DNA from: Magnetospirillum sp. | Lineage (GTDB): Bacteria > Pseudomonadota > Alphaproteobacteria > Rhodospirillales > Magnetospirillaceae | Assembly (NCBI GenBank): GCA_020217035.1 | Contig: JAIWOG010000189.1 | Span: 1 to 10,000, forward strand | DNA: 10,000 nucleotides | Direction: 5' to 3' | Part shown: in pieces, positions 1 to 6,900 of the stretch | How positions within the stretch are numbered: the first letter of the stretch is position 1 | How the letters are laid out: every line of letters starts with the position of its first letter | Program-made: the position numbers and the translations under genes | The notes under the pieces: generated by a model | The model's input: the letters and a program-made list of their open reading frames with translations, nothing else | The model's database searches: none | What the model was told of the DNA's origin: nothing

Positions 1-238
1 GCCCCGGCCCACATTGCCATCACCGCCCATTTCGGGCATCACAGGGACACGGGACTCAACCTCTGAACGGGATCAATCAGGGGAACAGGTCAGATCACAA
101 CAGCACGATGATTGGGAAAACCTGAAGGTGGACAACTGGGTCGGCCCCAAGACCAGAACCGCCTTCGGTCGGGTGCTGCAAAACGAGGATGCAGACAAAT
201 TCACCACCGCCTTCGGGCGTGGCTTGGGACTGCTGTGA
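1..238 (+). CDS. C-terminal part of a peptidoglycan-binding-like protein (partial, runs in from the left edge)
   Basis: The frame is open from the window edge (codon phase begins at base 2) to a TGA at 236-238, so only the last 78 or so residues are visible. The first half is low-complexity and rich in Pro, Ser, Thr, Arg and Gln, like a linker. The last ~40 residues contain VDNWVGPKTRTAF, which resembles the VDGxxGPxTxxA signature of PG_binding_1-type repeats, then a second TTAFGRGLG stretch. Codon use in this half is strongly GC at third positions, as expected for a real gene here. By family, such domains bind cell-wall glycan, often in lysozymes or amidases, but no catalytic part is in view, so the whole protein's role is unknown. 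It converges on rpsA, with 110 nt between the two stop codons. I see no terminator of its own in that gap. Confidence 0.55.
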   Translation, partial: PRPTLPSPPISGITGTRDSTSERDQSGEQVRSQQHDDWENLKVDNWVGPKTRTAFGRVLQNEDADKFTTAFGRGLGLL

Positions 239-284
239 TCAGGACCACGCTTCTTTTATGCCGTCATGGCACCATGGGGAGCGC

Positions 285-320
285 AAAGAAAAGGCCCGCC
301 TGTGTTTCCACAGGCGGGCC
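285..320 (-). terminator. Intrinsic terminator of the aroA-cmk-rpsA operon
   Basis: A perfect 12-bp GC-rich stem (293-304 with 309-320) closes a 4-nt loop. Read on the minus strand it is followed by TTTTCTTT (292 down to 285). It lies about 28 nt past the rpsA stop codon. There is no T-run on the plus-strand side, so it should act only on minus-strand transcripts. Confidence 0.93.
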
Positions 321-348
321 GATCCTTAGCAACGACCGCAGAGAAGTC

Positions 349-2025
349 TTACTTCTCTTCCTGGGCCCGGCGCATGGCGGCGCCCAGGATGTCGCCCAGG
401 GACGCACCCGAATCCGACGAGCCGTACTCGGCCATGGCGGCCTTTTCTTCGTCGATTTCGCGGGCCTTGACCGACAGGGTGACCTTGCGGGCGCCCTTTT
501 CGATCATGGTCACCTTGGCGTCGATCTTTTCGCCGACGGCGAAACGCTCGGGGCGCTGTTCGGACCGTTCACGCGACAGTTCGGCCTTGCGGATGAAGCC
601 CGACATGCCGTCGACCTGGACTTCCAGGCCGTTCTCGGTGACCTGGGTCACGGTGCAGGTGACGATGTCGCCCTTCTTGACGTTGGCGACGGCGTCCTGG
701 AACGGATCGGAACCCAGCTGCTTGATGCCGAGCGAGATGCGTTCCTTTTCCACGTCCACGTCCAAGACCTTGGCCTTGACCATGTCGCCCTTCTTGTATT
801 CGGCGATGGCGGCGTCGCCCGACTTGTCCCAGGACAGGTCCGACATGTGGACCATGCCGTCGATGTCGCCGGACAAGCCGATGAACAGACCGAATTCGGT
901 GATGTTCTTGACTTCGCCTTCGACTTCGGTGCCGACCGGGAACTTCTCGACGAAGGATTCCCACGGATTGGCCAGGCACTGCTTCAGGCCCAGGCTGATG
1001 CGACGCTTCTGCGGGTCGACGTCCAGCACCATGACTTCCACTTCCTGCGAGGTGGAAACGATCTTGCCGGGATGGACGTTCTTCTTGGTCCACGACATTT
1101 CGGAAACGTGCACCAGACCCTCGACACCGGGTTCCAGCTCGACGAACGCGCCGTAATCGGTGATGTTGGTGACGCGGCCGACGAACTTGGCCTGCACCGG
1201 GTACTTGGCTTCCACGCCTTCCCACGGATCGGCGTCCAGCTGCTTGATGCCGAGCGAGATGCGCTGGGTTTCCGGGTTGAAGCGGATGACCTGGACCTTG
1301 ACGGTCTGGCCGATATGCAGCGCTTCGGACGGATGGTTGATGCGCTTCCAGGCGATGTCGGTGACGTGCAGCAGGCCGTCGACGCCGCCCAGGTCAACGA
1401 ACGCACCGTAATCGGTGATGTTCTTGACGACGCCTTCCAGGATCTGACCTTCCTTCAGGTTCTCGATCAGTTCGGAACGCTGTTCGGCGCGGGTCTCTTC
1501 CAGCACGGCGCGGCGCGACACGACGATGTTGCCGCGAGCCCGGTCCATCTTGAGGATCTGGAAGGGCTGGGGAGTGCCCAGCAGCGGGGTGATGTCGCGC
1601 ACGGGGCGGATGTCCACCTGCGAACCGGGCAGGAAGGCGACGGCGCCCGACAGGTCGACGGTGAAGCCGCCCTTGACGCGGCCGAAGATGACGCCGTTGA
1701 CGCGCTGGTTGTCCTGGAAGGACTTTTCCAGCAGGGTCCAGGCTTCTTCGCGCTTGGCCTTCTCGCGGGACAGAACGACTTCGCCGTTCTTGTCTTCATA
1801 ACGCTCGACGAACACGTCGATGGCGTCGCCGGCCTTGATTTCCGGAGCGCGGCCGGCGGTGGCGAATTCCTTGAGCTGCACGCGGCCTTCCGACTTCAAG
1901 CCGACGTCGATGACGGCGAAGTCGTTTTCCACGCGCACGATGATGCCCTTGATGACCGAACCCTCGAACGGGTTGGCGACGCCCATGGTCTCATCCAGCA
2001 GGGCGGCAAAATCTTCCATAGTCAT
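349..2025 (-). CDS. rpsA: 30S ribosomal protein S1
   Basis: This 558-residue protein matches the size of proteobacterial S1 (E. coli 557). It carries six S1/OB-fold RNA-binding domains at roughly residues 20-87, 105-171, 192-260, 277-347, 364-434 and 449-518. Domains 3 and 4 are the canonical type, with NITDYGAFV, DGLLHVTDI/EGLVHVSEM and RISLGIKQL motifs; domains 1, 2 and 6 are more divergent, as usual. By family, domains 1-2 anchor S1 to the ribosome via S2, and the rest bind and unfold mRNA near the Shine-Dalgarno region. I chose the ATG at 2025 because AAGGAAG (2038-2032) lies 6 nt upstream; a second ATG two codons later (2019) is also possible. The frame is open further upstream, but that stretch overlaps cmk and does not look like S1. 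The gene is last in an aroA-cmk-rpsA operon and is followed by a strong terminator. Confidence 0.98.
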   Translation of the reverse strand: MTMEDFAALLDETMGVANPFEGSVIKGIIVRVENDFAVIDVGLKSEGRVQLKEFATAGRAPEIKAGDAIDVFVERYEDKNGEVVLSREKAKREEAWTLLEKSFQDNQRVNGVIFGRVKGGFTVDLSGAVAFLPGSQVDIRPVRDITPLLGTPQPFQILKMDRARGNIVVSRRAVLEETRAEQRSELIENLKEGQILEGVVKNITDYGAFVDLGGVDGLLHVTDIAWKRINHPSEALHIGQTVKVQVIRFNPETQRISLGIKQLDADPWEGVEAKYPVQAKFVGRVTNITDYGAFVELEPGVEGLVHVSEMSWTKKNVHPGKIVSTSQEVEVMVLDVDPQKRRISLGLKQCLANPWESFVEKFPVGTEVEGEVKNITEFGLFIGLSGDIDGMVHMSDLSWDKSGDAAIAEYKKGDMVKAKVLDVDVEKERISLGIKQLGSDPFQDAVANVKKGDIVTCTVTQVTENGLEVQVDGMSGFIRKAELSRERSEQRPERFAVGEKIDAKVTMIEKGARKVTLSVKAREIDEEKAAMAEYGSSDSGASLGDILGAAMRRAQEEK

Positions 2026-2150
2026 ATGATACTTCCTTTCTTCACATCTTTCGGGCCAGCCGGTTGTCTCCGGCGGTCTTGCGGGGAAAACCCCCGCCTC
2101 ATGGGAACAGGCCCCGCGCCTGATGGGCCGGGGCCGGAAAAAGCGGACTC
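2026..2150 (-). promoter_or_regulatory. Candidate structured leader of rpsA (three hairpins)
   Basis: The 125 nt between cmk and rpsA hold three successive hairpins on the minus strand. They are a 7-bp stem (2129-2135 with 2110-2116, 12-nt loop that can fold further), a 6-bp stem (2092-2097 with 2081-2086, 5-nt loop) and a 5-bp stem (2070-2074 with 2059-2063, 6-nt loop). About 20 nt of purine-rich, unpaired sequence with the AAGGAAG ribosome binding site follows. No T-run follows any hairpin, so these do not look like terminators. In gammaproteobacteria the rpsA leader forms three hairpins and mediates autogenous repression by S1; a similar role here is inference from arrangement only. No convincing promoter was seen in the gap. 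Confidence 0.4.
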
Positions 2151-2786
2151 TTACAGCTTTGCGCGGATAAACGCAATCGCCGCGTCGAAAGCGGCGTCGG
2201 CGTCCATCTGGGAGGTGTCCAGGATGTGGGCGTCGTCCGCCGGCTTCAGGGGCGCCACCGCACGCGACGAATCGCGCTCGTCGCGTTCGCGCATCTCGGC
2301 CAGAACTCTGTCGAAGCTGGTCGCCACCCCCTTGCCCTGCAATTCCAGCAGACGGCGCTGGGCCCGGGTTTCGGCGCTGGCGGTGACGTACAGCTTGATG
2401 GGGGCGACGGGGCACACCACGGTGCCGATGTCGCGGCCATCCAACACCGCGCCCTTGCCGCCCGGCGGACAGGCGGCGAAGCGGCGCTGGAAGTCCAACA
2501 ACGCGGCACGGACCTCGGGGATCACCGCCACCTTGGATGCGGCTTGCGCCGCGTCGTCGCCGCGCAGGTCGCCCGCCTGCAAATCCTCGGGCTGCAAGTC
2601 GCGGGCGGCTTCGCCGGCACGGGCCGGATCGGCGGGGTCGAAGCCGGCGCGATCCACCTTCATGCCGACAGCGCGATAGATCAATCCGGTGTCCAAATAG
2701 TCGAAGCCCAACTCGGCGGCGACGCGACGTGCCAGGGTGCCCTTGCCGGCGGCCGCCGGCCCGTCGATGGCAATAATCACACTCAT
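2151..2786 (-). CDS. cmk: Cytidylate (CMP/dCMP) kinase
   Basis: The enzyme transfers phosphate from ATP to CMP or dCMP in the cytosol, feeding CTP and dCTP synthesis and recycling CMP from RNA and lipid turnover. The 211-residue protein opens with a P-loop, GPAAAGKG at residues 9-16, in the context [15 protein letters not shown] typical of Cmk. [11 protein letters not shown] nucleotide-binding segment follows at about 32-41, then a [11 protein letters not shown] strand-turn, then a lid-type RxRDxRDSSR stretch with the conserved APLKPADDA near the C-terminus. Length is close to the family's usual ~220-230. The ATG at 2786 overlaps the aroA stop (ATGA), implying translational coupling, and AGAGG lies 7 nt upstream. 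Position between aroA and rpsA is conserved across many proteobacteria. Confidence 0.97.
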   Translation of the reverse strand: MSVIIAIDGPAAAGKGTLARRVAAELGFDYLDTGLIYRAVGMKVDRAGFDPADPARAGEAARDLQPEDLQAGDLRGDDAAQAASKVAVIPEVRAALLDFQRRFAACPPGGKGAVLDGRDIGTVVCPVAPIKLYVTASAETRAQRRLLELQGKGVATSFDRVLAEMRERDERDSSRAVAPLKPADDAHILDTSQMDADAAFDAAIAFIRAKL

Positions 2787-4123
2787 AGAACAGCCTCTGT
2801 CTTGGAGATCTTCGCCCCCATGCCGTTCATCAGGTCGACGAAGCCGGGGAAGCTGGTGTCGATGGCTTCGGCATCGTCCACCGCCACCGGATCGGCCGAG
2901 GCCATGCCCAGGACCAGGAAGGCCATGGCGATGCGGTGGTCCAGGTTGACGGCGATGGTGGCGCCGCCCATGGGCGGTTTGCCGGTGCCGTGGACGATCA
3001 GGGTGTCGCCGTCTTCTTCCACCTGGACGCCGCAGGCCGCCAAGCCGCGCATCGTGGCGGCGAAGCGGTCGCTTTCCTTGACCCGCAATTCCGACAGCCC
3101 GAACATGCGGGTGGTGCCTTGGGCGAAGGCGGCGGCCACCGCCAGGATGGGATATTCGTCGATCATCGAGGGCGCACGCTCCGCCGGCACGTCGACGCCC
3201 CGCAAGGCGGAATGGCGCACCCGCAGATCGGCCACCGGCTCGCCGCCTTCCTCGCGCTCGTTCTCGAAGGCCAGGTCGGCGCCCATCTCGCTCAGGCTTT
3301 GGTAGAGACCGGTGCGCAGCGGGTTCATGCCCACCCCCTTCAGCACGATCTCGGAACCCGGCGTGATCAGCGCCGCCACCGCCGGGAAGGCGGCCGAGCT
3401 GGGGTCGGCGGGCACCACCACGTGGCGGCCGGTCAGTTCGGGGAAGCCAGTCACCGTGATGATGCGTTCGCCCTGCTCGCCGTGTTCCACGTCCACCTGG
3501 GCGCCGAAATTCCTCAGCATCAATTCGGTGTGGTCGCGGGTGGCCTCGCGCTCGATCACCGTGGTGCGGCCGGGGGTGTTGAGGCCGGCCAGCAGGATGG
3601 CCGACTTCACCTGGGCCGAGGCCACCGGCAGTTCATAGGTGATGGGCAGCGGATTGTTGGTTCCCACCACCGCCATGGGCAGGCGGCCGCCGTCGCGACC
3701 GAAGAACCGCGCCCCCATCTGGGACAGCGGCGCTGATACCCGCTTCATCGGCCGCGACCGCAACGACGCGTCGCCGGTGAACAAGGTGGTGAAGGGATGG
3801 CTGGCCACCAGCCCCATCATCAGCCGGGCCCCGGTGCCGGAATTGCCCAGGTCCAGCACGTCGTCGGGTTCCTTCAGGCCGCCGACGCCACGGCCGAACA
3901 GCCGCCAGGTGCCGTCGGCCAGGCGTTCGACCTCGGCGCCCAAGGCGCGCATGGCGGCGGCGGTGCGCAGCACGTCGTCGCCTTCCAGCAGGCCCTCCAC
4001 CCGGCTTTCGCCGACCGCCAGCGCACCGAACATCAGGGCGCGGTGCGACACCGACTTGTCGCCCGGCACCTTGGCCGAGCCGGAAAGCGCCGCAGCACGG
4101 CGGGAAATCAACGGTTTGGACAT
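2783..4123 (-). CDS. aroA: 3-phosphoshikimate 1-carboxyvinyltransferase (EPSP synthase), class II-like
   Basis: This enzyme condenses shikimate 3-phosphate with PEP in the sixth step of the shikimate pathway to chorismate. The 446-residue protein shows the EPSPS features in order: [10 protein letters not shown] with catalytic Lys23, [10 protein letters not shown] at 92-101 (PEP-binding loop), [30 protein letters not shown] with the catalytic Asp, LRVKESDR with the catalytic Glu, and DHRIAM near the C-terminus. Overall wording follows the class II (Agrobacterium CP4-type) enzymes far more than E. coli AroA. At the loop position where CP4 has Ala (NAAT), this protein has Gly96 (NSGT), as in glyphosate-sensitive enzymes. 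Where CP4 reads NPTR, this reads NPLR. The start at 4123 is supported by GAGGGAG 5 nt upstream. It is the first gene of the minus-strand operon and overlaps cmk by 4 nt. Confidence 0.97.
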   Translation of the reverse strand: MSKPLISRRAAALSGSAKVPGDKSVSHRALMFGALAVGESRVEGLLEGDDVLRTAAAMRALGAEVERLADGTWRLFGRGVGGLKEPDDVLDLGNSGTGARLMMGLVASHPFTTLFTGDASLRSRPMKRVSAPLSQMGARFFGRDGGRLPMAVVGTNNPLPITYELPVASAQVKSAILLAGLNTPGRTTVIEREATRDHTELMLRNFGAQVDVEHGEQGERIITVTGFPELTGRHVVVPADPSSAAFPAVAALITPGSEIVLKGVGMNPLRTGLYQSLSEMGADLAFENEREEGGEPVADLRVRHSALRGVDVPAERAPSMIDEYPILAVAAAFAQGTTRMFGLSELRVKESDRFAATMRGLAACGVQVEEDGDTLIVHGTGKPPMGGATIAVNLDHRIAMAFLVLGMASADPVAVDDAEAIDTSFPGFVDLMNGMGAKISKTEAVL

Positions 4124-4208
4124 GATGGCTCCCTCATTCCAGGCCGCGCTGGTCTAACACACATGGCCGCCCATCGCATAGAGCAAGCGGCAAGAATGCG
4201 TTTTCGTT

Positions 4209-4237
4209 TTGACATGGTGGGGCGAACATGGCAAATG
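4209..4237 (+). promoter_or_regulatory. Possible promoter of the TIGR02300-type gene
   Basis: A perfect -35 hexamer, TTGACA (4209-4214), is followed after 17 nt by a poor -10 candidate, CAAATG (4232-4237). Transcription would then start near 4244 and give a leader of about 30 nt to the GTG at 4273. Such a transcript would exclude the upstream in-frame ATG at 4228. The weak -10 keeps confidence low. The same 149-nt interval (4124-4272) must also hold the aroA promoter on the other strand; I found no convincing match for that one. Confidence 0.35.
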
Positions 4238-4257
4238 CCGCCTCTAAGCCAGTTTTC

Positions 4258-4264
4258 AAGGAGG
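4258..4264 (+). promoter_or_regulatory. Ribosome binding site that fixes a GTG start at 4273
   Basis: AAGGAGG is a full Shine-Dalgarno match, 8 nt before GTG at 4273-4275. It lies inside the longer in-frame reading that begins with ATG at 4228, which has no comparable site in front of it. Confidence 0.85.
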
Positions 4265-4272
4265 ATTTCGCC

Positions 4273-4620
4273 GTGGCCAAGCCGGAATGGGGCCAGAAGC
4301 GCACATGCACCAGCTGCGGGTGCCGCTTCTATGACTTGACCCGCTCTCCCATCACCTGCCCCAAATGTGGCGCGACGGTGGAACCGGAGATGCCCTTCAA
4401 GGTTCGCCGCAGCAGCGTTCCGGCCGACAAGGCCCGCGCCGCCGAGAAGGTCGCCGTGGTCGCCGCCGTGGTCGACGACGAGGTCCTGGACACCGAGGAA
4501 GAGAGCGCCGAGGACGATGAAAGCGGCCTGATGGAAGACGCCTCCGACCTGGGCGAGGACGACGACGACATGGCCGAGGTCATGGAACACATGGACGAAG
4601 GTCTGGAAGAAGAGATCTGA
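4273..4620 (+). CDS. TIGR02300 family (FYDLN acid domain) zinc-ribbon protein
   Basis: The protein has 115 residues from the GTG start. The N-terminus, (M)AKPEWGQKRTC, is the standard start of this alphaproteobacterial family, which supports GTG over the ATG at 4228 that would add 15 atypical residues. Two CxxC pairs (Cys12/Cys15 and Cys29/Cys32) form a likely zinc ribbon around the signature FYDL at 19-22, here FYDLT rather than the usual FYDLN. A short basic stretch (KVRRSS) follows, then a long region very rich in Asp and Glu from about residue 70 to the end, probably disordered. Function of the family is not established; I infer only a metal-binding head with an acidic tail. It is a single-gene unit, divergent from aroA and upstream of tRNA-Ala. 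Confidence 0.9.
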   Translation: MAKPEWGQKRTCTSCGCRFYDLTRSPITCPKCGATVEPEMPFKVRRSSVPADKARAAEKVAVVAAVVDDEVLDTEEESAEDDESGLMEDASDLGEDDDDMAEVMEHMDEGLEEEI

Positions 4621-4630
4621 CCCGGCCCGG

Positions 4631-4658
4631 AAAAAAGTTTTCGAAACGGCGTTTTTTT
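4631..4658 (+). terminator. Weak candidate terminator after the TIGR02300-type gene
   Basis: A short GTTTTCGAAAC hairpin (4637-4647, 4-bp stem) is followed, after GGCG, by a run of seven T (4652-4658). A-run 4631-4636 could pair with the T-run and extend the structure. The stem is poor in GC, so this may be only a partial terminator. Confidence 0.35.
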
Positions 4659-4662
4659 AGGC

Positions 4663-4691
4663 TTGACCCCCGCTTTCGAAATCCATATGTT
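4663..4691 (+). promoter_or_regulatory. Sigma-70-type promoter of tRNA-Ala
   Basis: TTGACC (4663-4668) and TATGTT (4686-4691) are separated by 17 nt, close to the housekeeping consensus. Transcription should begin around 4698, leaving about 40 nt of 5' leader before the tRNA for RNase P to remove. Confidence 0.8.
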
Positions 4692-4736
4692 CCGCCTCCA
4701 CCGACGGACGCCCAAGACCGACGGTGACGAGATAAA

Positions 4737-4812
<76 letters not shown>

Positions 4813-4819
4813 AGATCAA

Positions 4820-4848
4820 CCCTCGGCTTCGGCCGGGGGTTTTTCTTT
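4820..4848 (+). terminator. Intrinsic terminator of tRNA-Ala with a UUCG tetraloop
   Basis: CCCTCGGC (4820-4827) pairs with GCCGGGGG (4832-4839), an 8-bp stem with one G-U, capped by the very stable C(UUCG)G loop and followed by TTTTTCTTT (4840-4848). It sits 7 nt past the tRNA CCA end. Confidence 0.95.
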
Positions 4849-4927
4849 GCCGTCTATTAACCCTCCACGCGCTATGATGGCGCAGGCGCCGAGAACGGTG
4901 CGACCGAAGCAGAAGCTGGAGGGATCG

Positions 4928-5533
4928 ATGGTCAACACCATCGCGGCGGCGCATGTCGCCTTGGCCATGGCCAAAACCGCCATCAAGGCCAGCAAGGACG
5001 GTTTGTCCGAGGAAAAGCTGGCGCAATTGCATCAGAAGCACCAAGAGGGCGTCGACGCCCTGGACAAGGTGCTTCAGGCCCGCAAGCAGGCCCGCGCCGA
5101 CCGCAAGGCGGCAGCCCGGCAAAAGCTGGAACAGATCAAGCAGCGCATACAGATGCTGAAGATGCTGGCGGCCCATTCCAAGGACGCCGCCCGCGAACTG
5201 GCGCGGCTGGCCCGCGAGTTGAAAGGGGCGGCCCGGGAATACCGCGCCACCGAGCCGGCATCCGACATCGCCACCAGCACCACCACCCCGGAAAGCCAAG
5301 CCGCCGAGCGCGAAGCCGAGGCCAAGGCCGACAAGGACTTCGCCGCCGAGGTCAAACGCGTCGGCCAGATGCTGAAATCCCTGTTGAAGCGCCATCGCCC
5401 CGAGGACGACGAGGACAAGCGCGGCCTGGACCGCGCCCGCAAGGATTTGCGAAGTGCCGACGACGACGCCAGCGCCATCGCCGCCCAGGCCGATGGCGGG
5501 GTTGTTCTGGGCGCGGTGGGGCTTGTGATCTGA
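4928..5533 (+). CDS. Hypothetical charged, helical (coiled-coil-like) protein
   Basis: I do not recognise the family. The 201-residue product begins with an Ala-rich helix-like stretch (about 4-22), with no charged signal-peptide n-region. A long Lys/Arg/Glu/Gln/Ala-rich segment follows (about 28-108) with heptad-like spacing of Leu and Met, a Ser/Thr/Pro linker (about 109-124), a second charged helix (about 125-180), and a short uncharged tail GGVVLGAVGLVI. No cysteine, enzymatic motif or clear membrane span is visible. The frame is open back to 4847 with TTG and ATG (4874, 4877) alternatives, but these overlap or follow the tRNA terminator and lack a ribosome site. ATG at 4928 has GGAGGG at 4918-4923. 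A good -10-like TATGAT (4873-4878) lacks a well-placed -35. The gene is a lone plus-strand unit whose stop is 7 nt from that of the convergent glycerate kinase. Confidence 0.75.
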   Translation: MVNTIAAAHVALAMAKTAIKASKDGLSEEKLAQLHQKHQEGVDALDKVLQARKQARADRKAAARQKLEQIKQRIQMLKMLAAHSKDAARELARLARELKGAAREYRATEPASDIATSTTTPESQAAEREAEAKADKDFAAEVKRVGQMLKSLLKRHRPEDDEDKRGLDRARKDLRSADDDASAIAAQADGGVVLGAVGLVI

Positions 5534-5540
5534 ACGTCGA

Positions 5541-6815
5541 TTATCCCGGCAGCACCAGGATTGCCCGGAAGTCATTGACGTTGGTGCGTGTCGGTCCAGT
5601 CACCACCAGGTCGCCCAAAGCCGCGAAGAAGCCATAGCCGTCGTTGTCGGCCAGGCGTGCCCTGGCGTCCAATCCCTGCCCCCGGGCACGGGCCAGGGAA
5701 TCGGGGGCCAGGATGGCGCCGGCATTGTCCTCGGTGCCGTCGATGCCGTCGGTGTCGCAGGCCAAAGCCCAGATGTCGGCATGGCCGTCCAAGGCTACCG
5801 CTAAGGCCAGCAGGAACTCGGCGTTGCGGCCGCCCCGCCCCTGGCCGCGCACGGTCACCGTGGTCTCGCCCCCCGACAACAGCACGCAAGGCGGGGGCGT
5901 CGGCTGGCCGTGGGCGGCGGCTTGGCGGGCAATGGCGGCCATCACCTTGGCGACCTCGCGGGCTTCCCCCTCGATGGCGTCCCCCAGAACCAGGGGGGTG
6001 ACCCCGGCGGCTCTGGCGGCCCTGGCGGCGGCCTCCAGCGCCATCTGGGGGGTGGCGATCAGACGGGTCTTGGACAGGGCCAGACGCGGGTCGCCGGGCT
6101 TGGGGCTTTCCTCGACGGCGCGGACCAGATGCCGGCGCACCGCGTCGGGCACGGCGACGCCGTATTTGTCGATCACCGCCAGCGAATCGGCGAAGGTGGA
6201 CGGATCGGCCACGGTGGGGCCCGAGGCGATGACGGAAGGATCGTCGCCGGGCACGTCGGAAATCATCAAGGTCACCACTTGGGCCGGCCAGGCGGCGGCG
6301 GCCAGACGCCCGCCCTTGATGGCCGACAGATGTTTGCGCACGGTATTGATCTCGTCGATGGAAGCGCCGCAGCGAAGCAATTCGCGGGTCACCGCCTTCT
6401 TGTCGTCCAGGCCGAGCCCCGGCGCCGGCTGCACCATCAGCGCCGAGCCGCCGCCCGAGATCAGGCACAGCAGCAGATCGTCCGCCCCCAACTCGGCGGC
6501 CAGGGACAGGATACGGGCGGCGGCATCCTGGCTGGCGTCGTCGGGATTGGGATGGCCGGCTTCCACCACCTCGATGGCCCGCGTCGGCAGGCCGTGGCCG
6601 TAACGGGTGACCACCAGACCCGAGAGCGGGCCTTGCCACGCCTCCTCCACCGCATGGGCCATGGCAGCCGCCCCCTTGCCGGCGCCGACCACCACGGTCC
6701 GCCCCTTGGGCGGTGGCGGCAGGTACTGGGCGATCCGCCCATCGGGCAGAGCGGTGGCGATGGCGGTGTCGAACAGATGACGCAAAAAGGCGCGGGGATC
6801 GGTGAAGGCGTTCAT
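5541..6815 (-). CDS. Type-2 glycerate kinase (DUF4147/MOFRL family; often annotated hydroxypyruvate reductase, TtuD/GckA)
   Basis: The family phosphorylates D-glycerate, generally to 2-phosphoglycerate, linking glycolate, tartrate, glyoxylate or serine metabolism to lower glycolysis. The old name hydroxypyruvate reductase is now thought wrong for most members. The 424-residue protein has an N-terminal glycerate-kinase domain with VVVGAGKGAAAM (Lys47 is the expected catalytic lysine), LISGGGSALM at about 118-127, INTVRKHLSAIKGGRLA at about 156-172 and SDVPGDDPSVIASGPT at about 186-201. The C-terminal MOFRL domain holds LLSGGETTV, GRGGRNAEF and ACDTDGIDGTEDNAGA. I chose ATG 6815 (MNAFTD...) because AAGGG lies 7 nt upstream; ATG 6830, five codons earlier, has no ribosome site. 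An intrinsic terminator sits just before the gene, so expression may depend on read-through. The exact product (2- or 3-phosphoglycerate) cannot be told from sequence. Confidence 0.94.
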   Translation of the reverse strand: MNAFTDPRAFLRHLFDTAIATALPDGRIAQYLPPPPKGRTVVVGAGKGAAAMAHAVEEAWQGPLSGLVVTRYGHGLPTRAIEVVEAGHPNPDDASQDAAARILSLAAELGADDLLLCLISGGGSALMVQPAPGLGLDDKKAVTRELLRCGASIDEINTVRKHLSAIKGGRLAAAAWPAQVVTLMISDVPGDDPSVIASGPTVADPSTFADSLAVIDKYGVAVPDAVRRHLVRAVEESPKPGDPRLALSKTRLIATPQMALEAAARAARAAGVTPLVLGDAIEGEAREVAKVMAAIARQAAAHGQPTPPPCVLLSGGETTVTVRGQGRGGRNAEFLLALAVALDGHADIWALACDTDGIDGTEDNAGAILAPDSLARARGQGLDARARLADNDGYGFFAALGDLVVTGPTRTNVNDFRAILVLPG

Positions 6816-6856
6816 GGCACGGCCCTTCATTGCGGGACAGGGGGCAGGTCGACCAC

Positions 6857-6900
6857 AAAAACCAAGCCCCGCGGGCGGATCAGCGCTCGTCGCGGGGCTT
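6857..6900 (-). terminator. Intrinsic terminator between mgtE and glycerate kinase
   Basis: A perfect 10-bp stem AAGCCCCGCG/CGCGGGGCTT (6891-6900 with 6864-6873) closes a 17-nt loop. On the minus strand it is followed by GG and then TTTTT (6861-6857). The T-run ends about 41 nt before the glycerate kinase ATG. It ends either the candidate RNA upstream, the maeB-mgtE transcript, or both, and could act as an attenuator of the downstream gene. Confidence 0.85.

Noticed and set aside
112..2679. An 855-codon open frame on the plus strand antisense to rpsA and cmk
   Set aside because: It mirrors the codon structure of the genes on the other strand. High GC at third positions removes stop codons from the complementary frame. 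Its translation has no family resemblance, while rpsA and cmk are unmistakable.
4847..4927. A 27-codon N-terminal extension of the hypothetical helical protein, starting at TTG 4847
   Set aside because: The start overlaps the T-run of the tRNA terminator and lacks a ribosome site. ATG 4928 has GGAGGG just upstream.
6816..6830. Alternative glycerate kinase start at ATG 6830
   Set aside because: No Shine-Dalgarno in front, whereas the five extra codons themselves contain the AAGGG that serves ATG 6815.
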